Of a DNA stretch of 58,772 nucleotides, positions 1 to 8,676 are shown in pieces. The stretch comes from JANQEA01 sp964530075 (GTDB lineage Bacteria; Bipolaricaulota; Bipolaricaulia; UBA7950; UBA9294), in assembly GCA_964530075.1 (NCBI GenBank), contig CAZGXU010000007.1, positions 1 to 58,772 of the forward strand. Direction: 5' to 3'. Made by a program: the position numbers and the translations under genes. The number at the start of each line of letters is the position of its first letter. Within the stretch, counting starts at the first letter, position 1. The notes under the pieces are model-generated. The model was not told where the DNA came from. It saw only the letters and a list, made by a program, of their open reading frames with translations, and made no database searches.

Positions 1-16
1 CTAGACCGAAGTTCCT
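1..16 (+). repeat. IS left terminal inverted repeat
   Basis: CTAGACCGAAGTTCCT; it pairs with 1928-1943 with one mismatch at its fifth base. Further outward sequence is cut off by the window edge. Confidence 0.85.
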
Positions 17-153
17 CGCGATTTAAGGTCGAGGATTGGTCGTTAGTCCCATTGGAGTCAGGATATGCTTTAGGCGGGCTGGCGGCATTGTGTAGGCATG
101 TAATGCATGGGGAACATCTTGATATTGTTGGTTAAATGTGTAGAATGGTAGGC

Positions 154-1860
154 ATGCACATCCATGTCATACCGAATCGAGGATCACGCCCGGCGATCCT
201 CCTGCGCGAGTCCTACCGCGAAGGAGGAAAGGTCAAGAAACGGACCCTGGCCAACCTGTCACACTTCCCCATCGACCAGGTGGAGACCCTGCGCCGCGCG
301 CTGAAGGGCGAGCAGCTGGTGCCGGTCGACTCGCTGTTTGAGGTCATCGACTCGAAGCACCACGGTCACGTCGAGGCGGTGCGGTTAGCAATCAAGCGAT
401 TGGGGTTGGAGGAGCTGATCTCCTCCAAGCGATCGCGCCAGCGGGATCTGGTGGTAGCGATGGTCGCTGCTCGGATCCTGAAACCGTTCAGCAAGTTGGC
501 AACCACCCGCTGGTGGCACCTCACGACGCTCCCCGACGAGCTGGGGGTAGCGGAGGCGATCGAAGACGACCTGTACGCGGCAATGGACTGGCTGGTGGAT
601 CGTCAGGAGAGGATCGAGAAGAAGCTGGCGGCGCGTCACCTACACGACGGCGGCTTGGTGCTCTACGATCTCACGTCGAGCTACCTCGAGGGGGGAAGCT
701 GTCCCCTGGCGGCGCTGGGGCACAACCGGGACGGGAAGAAGGGGAAGCTGCAGGTGAACTACGGTCTACTCACCGATGAGCGGGGATGTCCGGTATCGAT
801 CTCCGTCTTCCCAGGGAACATGGCGGACCCGACGACCGTTGCGGCGCAGGTGGCGAAGGTGCAGCAGACGTTCAAGATCAACGATCTGGTGCTGGTGGGG
901 GATCGGGGGATGATCTCACAGCAGCAGATCGATCGGTTCAAGGAGATGGGGGATGTCGACTGGATCAGTGCGTTGAGGAGCGGACAGATCCGCAAGCTGG
1001 TGAACGATGGGACGATCGAGCTCGGATTGTTCGACGAGCGCGACCTCCTTGAGCTGCGTGATCCTGATTTCCCGGGGGAGCGGCTGGTGGTCTGCCGCAA
1101 TCCGTTGATGGCCGAACGACGAGCACGCAAGCGAGAGGCGTTGCTTCAAGCAACGATCGCGGAGCTGGAGAAGGTGGAGGGGATGGTCGAACGAGGGAGA
1201 CTGATCGCCAAGGAGAAGATCGGGGTGCGGGTCGGTCGGGTGGTGAACAAGTACAAGGTGGCCAAGCACTTCCAGTTGACCATCGATGATCGGCGGTTCA
1301 GCTACCGGTTGCTGGAGGAGAAGGTGGCGGCGGAGGCGGCCCTCGATGGGCTGTACGTGATCCGCACCAGCCTGTCCGAGGAACGGTCGAGCGCAGAGGA
1401 TACCGTACGCTACTACAAGGATCTGGCGAAGGTGGAGGAGGCGTTCCGGTCGTTGAAGTCGATCGATCTCAAGGTGCGCCCGATTTACCACTACCTGGAG
1501 GGACGGGTGCGTGCGCACATCTTCCTGTGCATGCTGGCCTACTACGTGGAGTGGCACATGAAGGAAGCCTGGCGAGCGTTGCTGTTCAGCGATGAGGATC
1601 AACAGGGTAAGAGGACCCGCGACCCGGTAGCGCCGGCGAAGCGGTCGGTCAAGGCACTGGCGAAGGTTCACAGTAGGAGATTGGAAGACGGCAGCCAAGC
1701 ACACAGCTTCCGCACGTTGTTAGAGAGTCTCAGCACCATCGTGAGGGATACCTGTCGTCGCAAGGGAACACAACCCAACAAGCATTGTTTCACCATGACG
1801 ACGATCGCCAATGCCAAGCAGAAGCTGGCGTTGGATCTGATTGACACCATCGCGGTGTAG
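154..1860 (+). CDS. IS1634-family DDE transposase
   Basis: A DDE transposase that would move the surrounding IS by cut and paste. Family motifs are visible in order: DLTSSYLEG (first catalytic Asp, near residue 170), a GNMADP motif, VGDRGMIS (second Asp, near residue 250) and VEEAFRSLKS (catalytic Glu, near residue 440). The length, about 568 residues, is normal for IS1634 transposases and no frameshift or stop interrupts it, so the copy may be active. The start at 154 (MHIHVIP) fits the family N-terminus; ATG codons at 136 and 145 would add up to six residues. It is the only gene in the element. Confidence 0.9.
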   Translation: MHIHVIPNRGSRPAILLRESYREGGKVKKRTLANLSHFPIDQVETLRRALKGEQLVPVDSLFEVIDSKHHGHVEAVRLAIKRLGLEELISSKRSRQRDLVVAMVAARILKPFSKLATTRWWHLTTLPDELGVAEAIEDDLYAAMDWLVDRQERIEKKLAARHLHDGGLVLYDLTSSYLEGGSCPLAALGHNRDGKKGKLQVNYGLLTDERGCPVSISVFPGNMADPTTVAAQVAKVQQTFKINDLVLVGDRGMISQQQIDRFKEMGDVDWISALRSGQIRKLVNDGTIELGLFDERDLLELRDPDFPGERLVVCRNPLMAERRARKREALLQATIAELEKVEGMVERGRLIAKEKIGVRVGRVVNKYKVAKHFQLTIDDRRFSYRLLEEKVAAEAALDGLYVIRTSLSEERSSAEDTVRYYKDLAKVEEAFRSLKSIDLKVRPIYHYLEGRVRAHIFLCMLAYYVEWHMKEAWRALLFSDEDQQGKRTRDPVAPAKRSVKALAKVHSRRLEDGSQAHSFRTLLESLSTIVRDTCRRKGTQPNKHCFTMTTIANAKQKLALDLIDTIAV

Positions 1861-1882
1861 ACAGAACACTGCACTGTGATTC

Positions 1883-3181
1883 TTGAGCTATTCCCCAACC
1901 CAACAGAGGTTTCGCTACTATGGCCTCAGGAACTTCGGACTAGACTCACACGCAGCTGCTTGTATACTGACGTTGAGAGTGAATCAAAGCCAGGGATTCA
2001 GGGGAGAAGCCCTGCGGTTGAGGAGAAGCGAGGTTCCGAGCGTGTCTGAAGGGCTTTTCGATCATTCCTTCCTGTCAGACTCACCAGCATGCCAAGCTGC
2101 CGCTGCTTCGGCAGTATCAGCTGAGGACGTATTGAGGCTTCTTGCGGAGACCCGCGACGTGGCATCAACAGAGCTTGGTGTAGTCATGATTCCCCTCGGA
2201 GTTGAAGTAGACGAGCCGTTCAGTGCTTTCGAGCAATACGTCGGTCACACGTTCAATGCCACGAATAACCGCTTAACTGAACAGATCTCAGTGCACCGAA
2301 TCTCGCACCACACTCGGCGGTCGGATGTCAACAGGTACCTAGAAGGGCATTTCATGTGTTTGCGGATTCAGGACGTATGGTTTGCTGCAATGACACATCA
2401 GGATTTGGTTCATGGACAGAACCTCTCGGACTTCCGCGACTTGTGTTTGCTGCCATGGATCGAGCTGTTCTACCCCGGACTCCGCCGTATGAGGATTCGC
2501 GCACGAAGCCTTCTCAATCATCTCCAGTACCTGCACGAAGCGTCCTACCCCGATCTGATCGTGTTGCGAGCCGACATCCGCCTGCGCAATGGTCACATGC
2601 ACATCGAGCAACCCGAGGGAGTGGATGTGCTTGCAGAGCGCCTTGAAAGGGAGCACGGGTACCTTGACGGAGCCACATACCGTGTATCTGGTGATCCCTC
2701 ATATGAGGCCACGTGCAGACGAGATGGACTCCTGTATTTCCACCGAGGTGACTTCGACTCGTGTTTAGCCGAGTGGTTGCTCCTCCTGGGCCAAGAAAGA
2801 GAACTCCATGAGGTGCTCGAGCAGGCTGTCCGGCAACGTGAGCCTGGCATTGTCGGAGCTGTTGACATTACGTTCGAGGAATCACTTACCCCGTCTGTCG
2901 CAGCGTCCGGTGAAGTGCTAGTCAGGATACTTGATTCCAGCTCACGCCACACAGTCTCCGTCTTGCACGGAAACCCGTATCTCCATTTTTCGGTATTCGA
3001 TCTGATCAATGGCTCAGCCTTCACTGTCTTTTCGTGCGGTGGTGGAATCCGGATCCTACCAGGACTAAACGCCAGCGAGGCAGCTCTCAGCAACCTGTTG
3101 AACGTGATCTCTCAGGATTTCCTTGAGGTAGAGTCCGTCTCGGCAACTAGCCTGCCGTTGGCCGACAAAATCCATGGGTGA
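1883..3181 (+). CDS. Unrecognised protein, 5' end joined to the IS
   Basis: Function not recognised. The open frame starts inside the IS end (1883) and reads through the inverted repeat into host DNA without a stop, so the first 20 or so codons are IS sequence. The true start may be a downstream codon such as GTG 2043, or the gene may have been cut by the insertion. The body (roughly residues 50-432) is globular and soluble, with no clear signal or membrane segment, and ends in a beta-rich stretch containing FSCGGG. Base composition is visibly less GC-rich than most of the window. The stop overlaps the next start by 8 bp, so the two genes are almost certainly translated together. A TATACT box at 1963-1968 could serve transcription from the IS/host junction. 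Confidence 0.55.
   Translation: MSYSPTQQRFRYYGLRNFGLDSHAAACILTLRVNQSQGFRGEALRLRRSEVPSVSEGLFDHSFLSDSPACQAAAASAVSAEDVLRLLAETRDVASTELGVVMIPLGVEVDEPFSAFEQYVGHTFNATNNRLTEQISVHRISHHTRRSDVNRYLEGHFMCLRIQDVWFAAMTHQDLVHGQNLSDFRDLCLLPWIELFYPGLRRMRIRARSLLNHLQYLHEASYPDLIVLRADIRLRNGHMHIEQPEGVDVLAERLEREHGYLDGATYRVSGDPSYEATCRRDGLLYFHRGDFDSCLAEWLLLLGQERELHEVLEQAVRQREPGIVGAVDITFEESLTPSVAASGEVLVRILDSSSRHTVSVLHGNPYLHFSVFDLINGSAFTVFSCGGGIRILPGLNASEAALSNLLNVISQDFLEVESVSATSLPLADKIHG
1928..1943 (-). repeat. IS right terminal inverted repeat
   Basis: AGGAACTTCGGACTAG, the inverse of bases 1-16 with one mismatch. The sequence beyond (from 1944) changes to lower-GC, gene-containing DNA. Confidence 0.85.
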
Positions 3182-4352
3182 GGAATCTCCAAGCATCGAA
3201 GAGACTCTGGAGCGGATGAACTCGCTCCTTGAGGAATACCGCCACTACGACACAACTTCCGCCATCGTCGGGGCATGGTGCTACCATGTTGCTCATCGGT
3301 ATGGCGATGTCGCGATGTTCGATTGTGTACACTCGATAGGACGGATAGAAGACGGACGCTTTCTGGCCACGACCAAACCTGACTTCGTCATCCCCTTTCC
3401 GGGCTATGATTATGCAGTAGTCGGTGAAGTGAAAGCCAGCCTTTCACGGAATCCACAAAGCCTCGCTAGCTTCGCGAGGCAAACACAGGGCTACTGCAAC
3501 GACCTGTTCAGCTTCCAGTTAGGTACCAACTCACAACCGTTTACTCCGAAGAACCAGGATGTTCTTGTGGTCGTCCCATCGAGAGCTGCAAGCCCAGCTG
3601 CACTGGCGCTTCAGCGAGAGGTCGTTCCACAACAAGGACAGCATGTCTGTCTGTGCCACTTCGATCGTGACACAGAGGGAGAGACGCTCTTCTTCAATCA
3701 TCATCCGTTGCCTGATATGGCCCCAGCAGATTCCCTCCGAGACCGTTTCCTGCCACAGAACCGACGCATCAGTCACTACTTGGCCGAGACTGGGACTGAG
3801 CTTCGTCTCGAGAGCTATCTCCAGTACGCGAACTACCTGATAGCAGGAAGCGATGGTCTGACCTCCTCCTTGGGCGTTGTCACCAAGCTGCTCGATGCAA
3901 TAGCAGACATCTATGGTCCTCAGGTCCGGACACGTACCTACAGCGAGCGCAGAGAGAGGAAATCCCTACTGTTCTCTTTCGACAGCTTCCATGATCAACT
4001 GATGGCGTTGCCATATCGTTGCGGGATCTCGAAAAGGACGATTCGGGATGTTCTTTCGCAGTTCGATGCGGGTTCTACGCACTTCTCCTTTGTCGAGGGA
4101 GGCCGACGAATCGCGTACGTTCCTTTGAAATCTAGAAGGTATGATCCCTTCACGCGAGATGAGATCCTCGCCGAACTTCCTGCTGAGTTCCGGGAAGGGG
4201 ATCTGCCACATAGAGCATTCTGCCTGGCAAAGGGACAGTTACTCATGGAGTCGACGCCATCCCCTGGCGAGGATGAGAAGTCCGGACAACTGGAGCTATG
4301 GTCATCGGTTCGTCAAGAAGGAGACGCGCAAGGGAAACTGCACTCCGCGTAG
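3174..4352 (+). CDS. Putative PD-(D/E)XK nuclease-like protein
   Basis: A 392-residue protein with a pattern typical of restriction-endonuclease-fold nucleases: Pro69-Asp70 (KPDFVIPF), a hydrophobic strand, then Glu85-Val-Lys87 (GEVKASL), followed by a helix with Gln103 and Gln105 (ARQTQGYCND). These would be the metal-binding Asp and Glu, the catalytic Lys and the Gln/Tyr helix of the fold. The C-terminal third (from about residue 270) contains a possible winged-helix segment (GISKRTIRDVLSQFD). The family is not recognised. It overlaps the upstream unknown gene by 8 bp, shares its lower GC and sits beside an IS, which points to horizontally acquired DNA. The nuclease call rests on the motif alone; the biological role (defence, mobile-element function) is inference. 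Confidence 0.5.
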   Translation: MGEESPSIEETLERMNSLLEEYRHYDTTSAIVGAWCYHVAHRYGDVAMFDCVHSIGRIEDGRFLATTKPDFVIPFPGYDYAVVGEVKASLSRNPQSLASFARQTQGYCNDLFSFQLGTNSQPFTPKNQDVLVVVPSRAASPAALALQREVVPQQGQHVCLCHFDRDTEGETLFFNHHPLPDMAPADSLRDRFLPQNRRISHYLAETGTELRLESYLQYANYLIAGSDGLTSSLGVVTKLLDAIADIYGPQVRTRTYSERRERKSLLFSFDSFHDQLMALPYRCGISKRTIRDVLSQFDAGSTHFSFVEGGRRIAYVPLKSRRYDPFTRDEILAELPAEFREGDLPHRAFCLAKGQLLMESTPSPGEDEKSGQLELWSSVRQEGDAQGKLHSA

Positions 4353-4377
4353 AAGAGCAAGGGGACTTCCACGCACG

Positions 4378-4630
4378 CTACTTCAACGCCGCTTGGCCCT
4401 CGAACGAGCGGGTCGGCGAGAGCCTCTCGAGGATCGTCCGGTCGTCTTCGCTGAGGTCGTCGCGGACGAGGCGGTCGAGGAGCTCGCCGAGGCCCGGCCC
4501 GAGCATGAACCCGTGGCCGCACATCCCGATCGCCATGACGTATCCCTCGACCTCGTTCGACCGGCCGACGAGCGGTGCGCCGTCCGGCGACATCGGATAG
4601 AGGCCCCGCCAGGTGCGGCACCCGCAGGTT
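4378..4630 (-). pseudogene. 3' fragment of a duplicated FAD-dependent oxidoreductase gene
   Basis: The last ~82 codons are a diverged copy of the C-terminus of the oxidoreductase at 5290-6444. Both read TWRGLYPMSPDGAP, then GFMLGPGLGELLDR, and end FEGQAALK before the stop. The nucleotide similarity runs from the stop codon to about the GCAGGTT at 4624-4630 and then ceases abruptly. There is no N-terminal FAD-binding half, so this is a gene remnant. It lies downstream of the metalloprotease pseudogene in the same orientation. Confidence 0.8.
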
Positions 4631-4666
4631 CGAAAGCCATGGGTGCTCTCGTTGATAGCTCTCCCG

Positions 4667-5269
4667 TCAATTCCTTTCCGTCTTCCCGCCAGACGTGAGC
4701 ACAATCCGGCTCGCGGACAGAAGCGCGTACACGGCGAAGAAGAACGCCCAATACGCGGCCGCTTGCCGCGCAGGGAACAACTGGCAAGAGAAGTAGACAA
4801 ACAGGCCGCAAAGCAACGTCGAGGGAACGTAGACTGCCGCAGCGGGTAGCCGCGGGAGTTCGGCAAGAAGGTCTTTGATGTCGCTGATCGGACGGGCTGT
4901 CCCGACAGTTGTATAACTGGCCGTTTCCGCGAGATTGGCCAGCGCCAAGAAGAGCAGAAACCCTTACAGAACAGGATGCAGAGCGCCCCCATCGGTCCAG
5001 AGGATCAGGATCATCAATCCCCACACGAGCAGGTTCGCGCCCAACCCGGCCAAGAGGATGTGCACCTTCTCGCGAGAAGCCAGCGCCTCGTACTTGATCT
5101 CATCTAGGTTTGGGGCAATCGGCAGATAAAGGTACGGGAGGAAGCGCACCGAGATTGGGCTCCGAGCTGCTCCTTTGATCCAAGCCACCGTGGAATGTGA
5201 GAGCTCGTGAATCAGCAGAGAGAAGACGAAGGCAAGACAGGCCATCACCGGAGTCACGAAAGCGTTCAT
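4667..5269 (-). pseudogene. M50-like membrane metalloprotease, split by an in-frame TAA
   Basis: The frame starts at ATG 5269 behind a strong ribosome-binding site (GGAGGTGA) and encodes MNAFVTP followed by a hydrophobic helix carrying HELSH (residues 21-25), the zinc motif of site-2-type proteases. Codon 102 is TAA (4966-4964). Beyond it the same frame continues for 98 codons with more membrane helices, so the two halves were one ~200-residue membrane protein. TAA is a genuine stop elsewhere in this window (the MoxR gene ends with it). A short first-half peptide might still be made, but it would lack half of the membrane core. It follows the dehydrogenase genes by only 20 bp and looks like their last operon member. 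Confidence 0.7.
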
Positions 5270-5289
5270 CGGTTCACCTCCGGTGGGTC

Positions 5290-6444
5290 TTACTTCAGCG
5301 CCGCTTGGCCTTCGAATGGTCGGTACGGGGAGAGTTCGTCGAGGATCGAGCGATCCTCGTCCGTCAGGTCGTCGCGGACGACGCGGTCGAGGAGCTCTCC
5401 GAGCCCGGGGCCGAGCATGAATCCCTGCCCGCACAGCCCGATCGCCATCAGGTAGCCCTCGGTTTCGCGCGCCCAGCCGACGATCGGTGCGCCGTCCGGC
5501 GACATCGGGTAAAGGCCCCGCCAGGTGCGGCGCACGCGCAGGTTGGCGAGCCGCGGCATCAGTCGGACCATCCGCCTTGAAACCATCGGCAGGAAGCCGC
5601 TCGTCGCGTCGCGATCGAATCCGGGGATCACCGGGCGCGGCGTGATGCAGAAGACGACCTGGCCGGTGGCGTGCTGGAAGAAGTAGTAGTTCGCCGACCC
5701 GGGGGCTGGGCTGATGTCGACGACCATCGGTCCGAGGAACGGGGCGACCGGCTCGGTGATCCCGCCCTCGTGCGAGTCGGGTTGCACCGGGTGGTCGAGG
5801 CCGACCATCGCGCCGATCTCGCTCGCCCAGCCGCCGCCGGCGTTCAAGACGATCTGCGCCGCGTACGTCGCTTTGTCCGTCGTCAGGCCGCGGACGCGTC
5901 CGCCGCGCGCGTCGATCCCGGTCACGGCCTCGTGGAACCGGAATTCGGCGCCGGCCGTCCGGGCACGATCGTAGATCGCGTGGCAGAAGAGGAGCGGTGA
6001 ACAATGGCCGTCACCGGGCGAGTACGTCCCACCGATCAGGCCTTCGCGGTTGAGCGCCGGGACGATCCGCAGCAGGCCGTCCGCGTCGTACCAGGCGATG
6101 TCGAGGCCGCTTGCCTGCTGGACCGCGAGCAGGTCCTTGAGGATCTTCTCCTCGCGCGGCGAGACGGCGACGAACGAGTACCCGCCGGTCGACCACTCGA
6201 TGTCGTCGCCGTAGGTCTCCTCCCACGTCGACGCGATCTCCAGCGAGCGCAGTCCGATCCGGATCTTCGCCGGCTCGGAGTGCGTCGCCCGAATCCCGCC
6301 GATCGCCGACTTGTTCGAGCCCTGGCCGGGACTGGCGAACCGATCGAGGACGAGGACCTTCAGGCCGGACCGCGCCATCGCCCAGGCCGCCGGAATTCCC
6401 ACACTTCCAGCGCCAACCACGATTACATCGTACGTCCGACTCAC
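5290..6444 (-). CDS. FAD-dependent oxidoreductase, sarcosine oxidase beta / hydroxyproline dehydrogenase beta type
   Basis: A DAO-family flavoprotein of 384 residues, the catalytic-subunit type of multi-subunit sarcosine, D-proline, hydroxyproline or hydrogen-cyanide-synthase-like dehydrogenases that oxidise a secondary amine or imino acid. The N-terminus (YDVIVVGAGSVGIPAA, residues 5-20) is the Rossmann FAD motif, followed by an acidic strand end (LDRF) and the C-terminal GLYPMSPDGAP...GLCGQGFMLGPG flavin-site block. Start is GTG 6444, preceded by GGAGGGGGT. The gene lies 117 bp downstream of the large Fe-S/FAD subunit and is probably co-transcribed with it. The exact substrate cannot be told from sequence alone. 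Its C-terminus is duplicated at 4378-4630. Confidence 0.85.
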   Translation of the reverse strand: MSRTYDVIVVGAGSVGIPAAWAMARSGLKVLVLDRFASPGQGSNKSAIGGIRATHSEPAKIRIGLRSLEIASTWEETYGDDIEWSTGGYSFVAVSPREEKILKDLLAVQQASGLDIAWYDADGLLRIVPALNREGLIGGTYSPGDGHCSPLLFCHAIYDRARTAGAEFRFHEAVTGIDARGGRVRGLTTDKATYAAQIVLNAGGGWASEIGAMVGLDHPVQPDSHEGGITEPVAPFLGPMVVDISPAPGSANYYFFQHATGQVVFCITPRPVIPGFDRDATSGFLPMVSRRMVRLMPRLANLRVRRTWRGLYPMSPDGAPIVGWARETEGYLMAIGLCGQGFMLGPGLGELLDRVVRDDLTDEDRSILDELSPYRPFEGQAALK

Positions 6445-6561
6445 GACACCCCCTCCAACCGAGAGACTCCGGGGGATTCTCTCCCCGGTTCGAACGAATC
6501 GGACCGACTCGCGTTCGAGACGCTCCCGCCTCCTATCACGATCACGTCGAAGGTCGAGGGC

Positions 6562-8649
6562 TTAGGCATCGCGGCCTCCGTCTTGAATCCCAGCGAAGCT
6601 GGCGAACGGCACCTCGACGAACAGCGGGCGAGGCACGTTTTCGGTCACCTCATCGAGCGGCACCCCTTCTTCGCGGAAGAGCCGGAGGATGAGGGCGCTA
6701 CACGTCTTGGCGCCGCAAGCCCCCATCCCCGCTCGGCTCATGGTCTTGATCTCGTTCATGTCGCGATGCCCGGCGCGGATCAGTCGGCGGATCTCTCCCG
6801 CGGTCACCCGCTCGCACCGGCAGACGATGTCGGTGTCGTGGATCGGATCGACCGCCTCCGGGAGCGGCTCCCCGATCCAGGGCTCCTGGACGCGGATCCC
6901 GGCGATCCGCGTCGCGATCTCTGCCGGCGCGCGCACCTTGACGAGGACCGTCCGGTCGTTCGCCTCGATCGCCTTCACCTCGACGACCGAGACGGAGCCG
7001 AGGAGGTCGCCGACCGCGTCGAGGACCTTCACCTCCTCGCCGACGGCGAGTCGATCCGGCGCGTACTCGAACGGGATCGTCACGATCGGATTCTCCGGAT
7101 CGTCGCGCCGGTCGACGAGCGTGATCGCCAGCCCGGGGCAGATCGCAACGCACCGCTCGCAGCCGACGCACTCCTTTCCTAGTTGCTCCCCGAGGAACTC
7201 GGGAATCTTCCGGATGTCGTCCTCGTCGATGTGGATCAGCCCCTGCGGACAGACCGACGTGCACGGATTGCACGGGATCTCCTGTGAACAGTGGAAGACC
7301 GGATGCAGTTCCCCGGCGGGAGGCCGTTCGCGATCGATGATTTCACCGGGTTTCGATTTCAGGATCTCGGACGTCGCCCGCCAGTCGTCCGGCACCGCCT
7401 CGTCCGTCGCGCCGAGGAAGCGGGCGACCTCGAGCCCCCGGATCTTGCCGGAGAAGATGGCGGCCGACGCCTCGGCGATCTCCTCGGCGTCGCCGGCGGC
7501 GAAGACGGGCAGCTCGAACCGGCGAGCCGCCTCGTAGAACTCGTCGACCGGATCGAGCCCGACGGCGATCAGCACCGTGTCACAATCGAACGAGCGCTGC
7601 GTCCCGGCGATCGGCCGGAATTCCTCGTCGACGCGGGCGACCGTCACCGACTCGACCCCGTCGATCCCGTTGGCGTTGAGGATCGTGTGCGACGTGTAGA
7701 TCGGGACGCCCATCCGGGCGAGCTTGTCTCGGTGGACCTTGTACCCGCCGCACTCGGGGAGCGCCTCCACGAGGCCGACGACCTCGATCCCCGCTTGGAG
7801 CGCGTGGTATCCAGCGATCAGACCGACGTTCCCGCCGCCGACGATGAACAGCCGGTCGGCCGCCCGGACGAGGTCGCGGTTGACGAGCGTCTGGAACGCC
7901 CCGGCCCCGTAGACGCCGGGGAGGGTGTTTCCGTCGAAGACGAGTGACTTCTCGCGCGCCCCGGTGGCGACGAGCAGGACCTCCGGCTCGACGAGGACGT
8001 AGCGGTCGCCGTGGAGGATCCCGACCCGCTTGTCGCTGAAGACGGCGAGGGCGGTGCTGTTCAGCCAGACGTCGACCGAGTCGAGGGCATCGACCTCCTT
8101 CGCCAGGCGCGCCCCGATGTCGATCCCCCGCGTCCCGGCGTAGACAGCGTTGATCGAGCCGAAGAACCGGTGCGTCTGGAGGACGAGCTTCCCGCCGAGC
8201 CGGTCCTTGTCGTCGACGAGGAGCGTCCCGATCCCGCGCCCGCCGAGCTCGATCGCCGCCGACATCCCGGCCGGCCCGCCGCCGAGGATCAGGATCGGCA
8301 CATCGACGATCTCGATCTCCCGCGTCTCGGGGGCCCGGTCGAGCGGCGGGAGCTCCGGCAGCCCTTCGATCGGCTCGACCCGCATCCCGGGCTCGACCGG
8401 CGTCATGCACGCCTTGACCGGCATTCCGTCGGCGAGGACGAGGCACTGGGCACACTGACCGTTGGCGCAGTAGATCCCCTGCGGCGCGCCGTCCTTTGGG
8501 TGATGGCCGAACGTGCGGATCCCTGCCGCGAACAGCGCCGACGAGATCATCTCGCCCGGATAGGCCGTGACCTCTTGCCCCGCGAAGCGGATCGCGAACG
8601 GCTCACCCCGCTCGATCCGGACGATCGGATGTCCTTCGATCCTGCCCAT
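6562..8649 (-). CDS. Fused Fe-S/FAD dehydrogenase alpha subunit (four cofactor domains)
   Basis: A 695-residue fusion that probably passes electrons from the beta subunit to a downstream acceptor. Domains in order: a 2Fe-2S ferredoxin-like domain (residues ~10-95, cysteines in YCANGQCAQC and KAC); a pyridine-nucleotide-disulfide-type FAD domain (LILGGGPAGMSAA, ~120-135) with a second Rossmann motif (IVGGGNVGLIAG, near 270); a 4Fe-4S ferredoxin pair (CSQEIPCNPCTSVCP and CVGCERCVAICP, ~450-510); and a BFD-like 2Fe-2S domain (VCRCE ... GACGAKTC, ~610-650). In many organisms these parts are separate genes (HcnA/HcnB or OoxA types). It starts at ATG 8649 with AAGGAGG upstream, 27 bp after the regulator gene. 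Confidence 0.85.
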   Translation of the reverse strand: MGRIEGHPIVRIERGEPFAIRFAGQEVTAYPGEMISSALFAAGIRTFGHHPKDGAPQGIYCANGQCAQCLVLADGMPVKACMTPVEPGMRVEPIEGLPELPPLDRAPETREIEIVDVPILILGGGPAGMSAAIELGGRGIGTLLVDDKDRLGGKLVLQTHRFFGSINAVYAGTRGIDIGARLAKEVDALDSVDVWLNSTALAVFSDKRVGILHGDRYVLVEPEVLLVATGAREKSLVFDGNTLPGVYGAGAFQTLVNRDLVRAADRLFIVGGGNVGLIAGYHALQAGIEVVGLVEALPECGGYKVHRDKLARMGVPIYTSHTILNANGIDGVESVTVARVDEEFRPIAGTQRSFDCDTVLIAVGLDPVDEFYEAARRFELPVFAAGDAEEIAEASAAIFSGKIRGLEVARFLGATDEAVPDDWRATSEILKSKPGEIIDRERPPAGELHPVFHCSQEIPCNPCTSVCPQGLIHIDEDDIRKIPEFLGEQLGKECVGCERCVAICPGLAITLVDRRDDPENPIVTIPFEYAPDRLAVGEEVKVLDAVGDLLGSVSVVEVKAIEANDRTVLVKVRAPAEIATRIAGIRVQEPWIGEPLPEAVDPIHDTDIVCRCERVTAGEIRRLIRAGHRDMNEIKTMSRAGMGACGAKTCSALILRLFREEGVPLDEVTENVPRPLFVEVPFASFAGIQDGGRDA

Positions 8650-8676
8650 CTTTCGTCCCGCCTCCTTACGGTCCGA

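Larger units (their letters stand above)
1..1943 (+). mobile_element. IS1634-family insertion sequence, complete
   Basis: One transposase gene lies between terminal inverted repeats. The left end CTAGACCGAAGTTCCT (1-16) matches the reverse complement of the right end (1928-1943) at 15 of 16 positions. Because CTAG is itself palindromic, it cannot be decided whether it belongs to the inverted repeat or is a short target duplication. The left end coincides with the first base of the window, which suggests that the contig breaks at a repeated IS copy. The right end adjoins an unrecognised low-GC gene that may have been interrupted. Confidence 0.9.

Noticed and set aside
4378..4992. The 204-residue minus-strand frame as an intact gene
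   Set aside because: Only its last ~82 codons resemble the oxidoreductase; the rest is antisense-like sequence over the protease pseudogene.
6445..6561. CCGGGG...CCCCGG stem and CGAACG...CGTTCG repeat in the gap between dehydrogenase genes, considered as a terminator or tRNA fragment
   Set aside because: Short stems, no T-run and no cloverleaf; in GC-rich DNA such pairs arise by chance.
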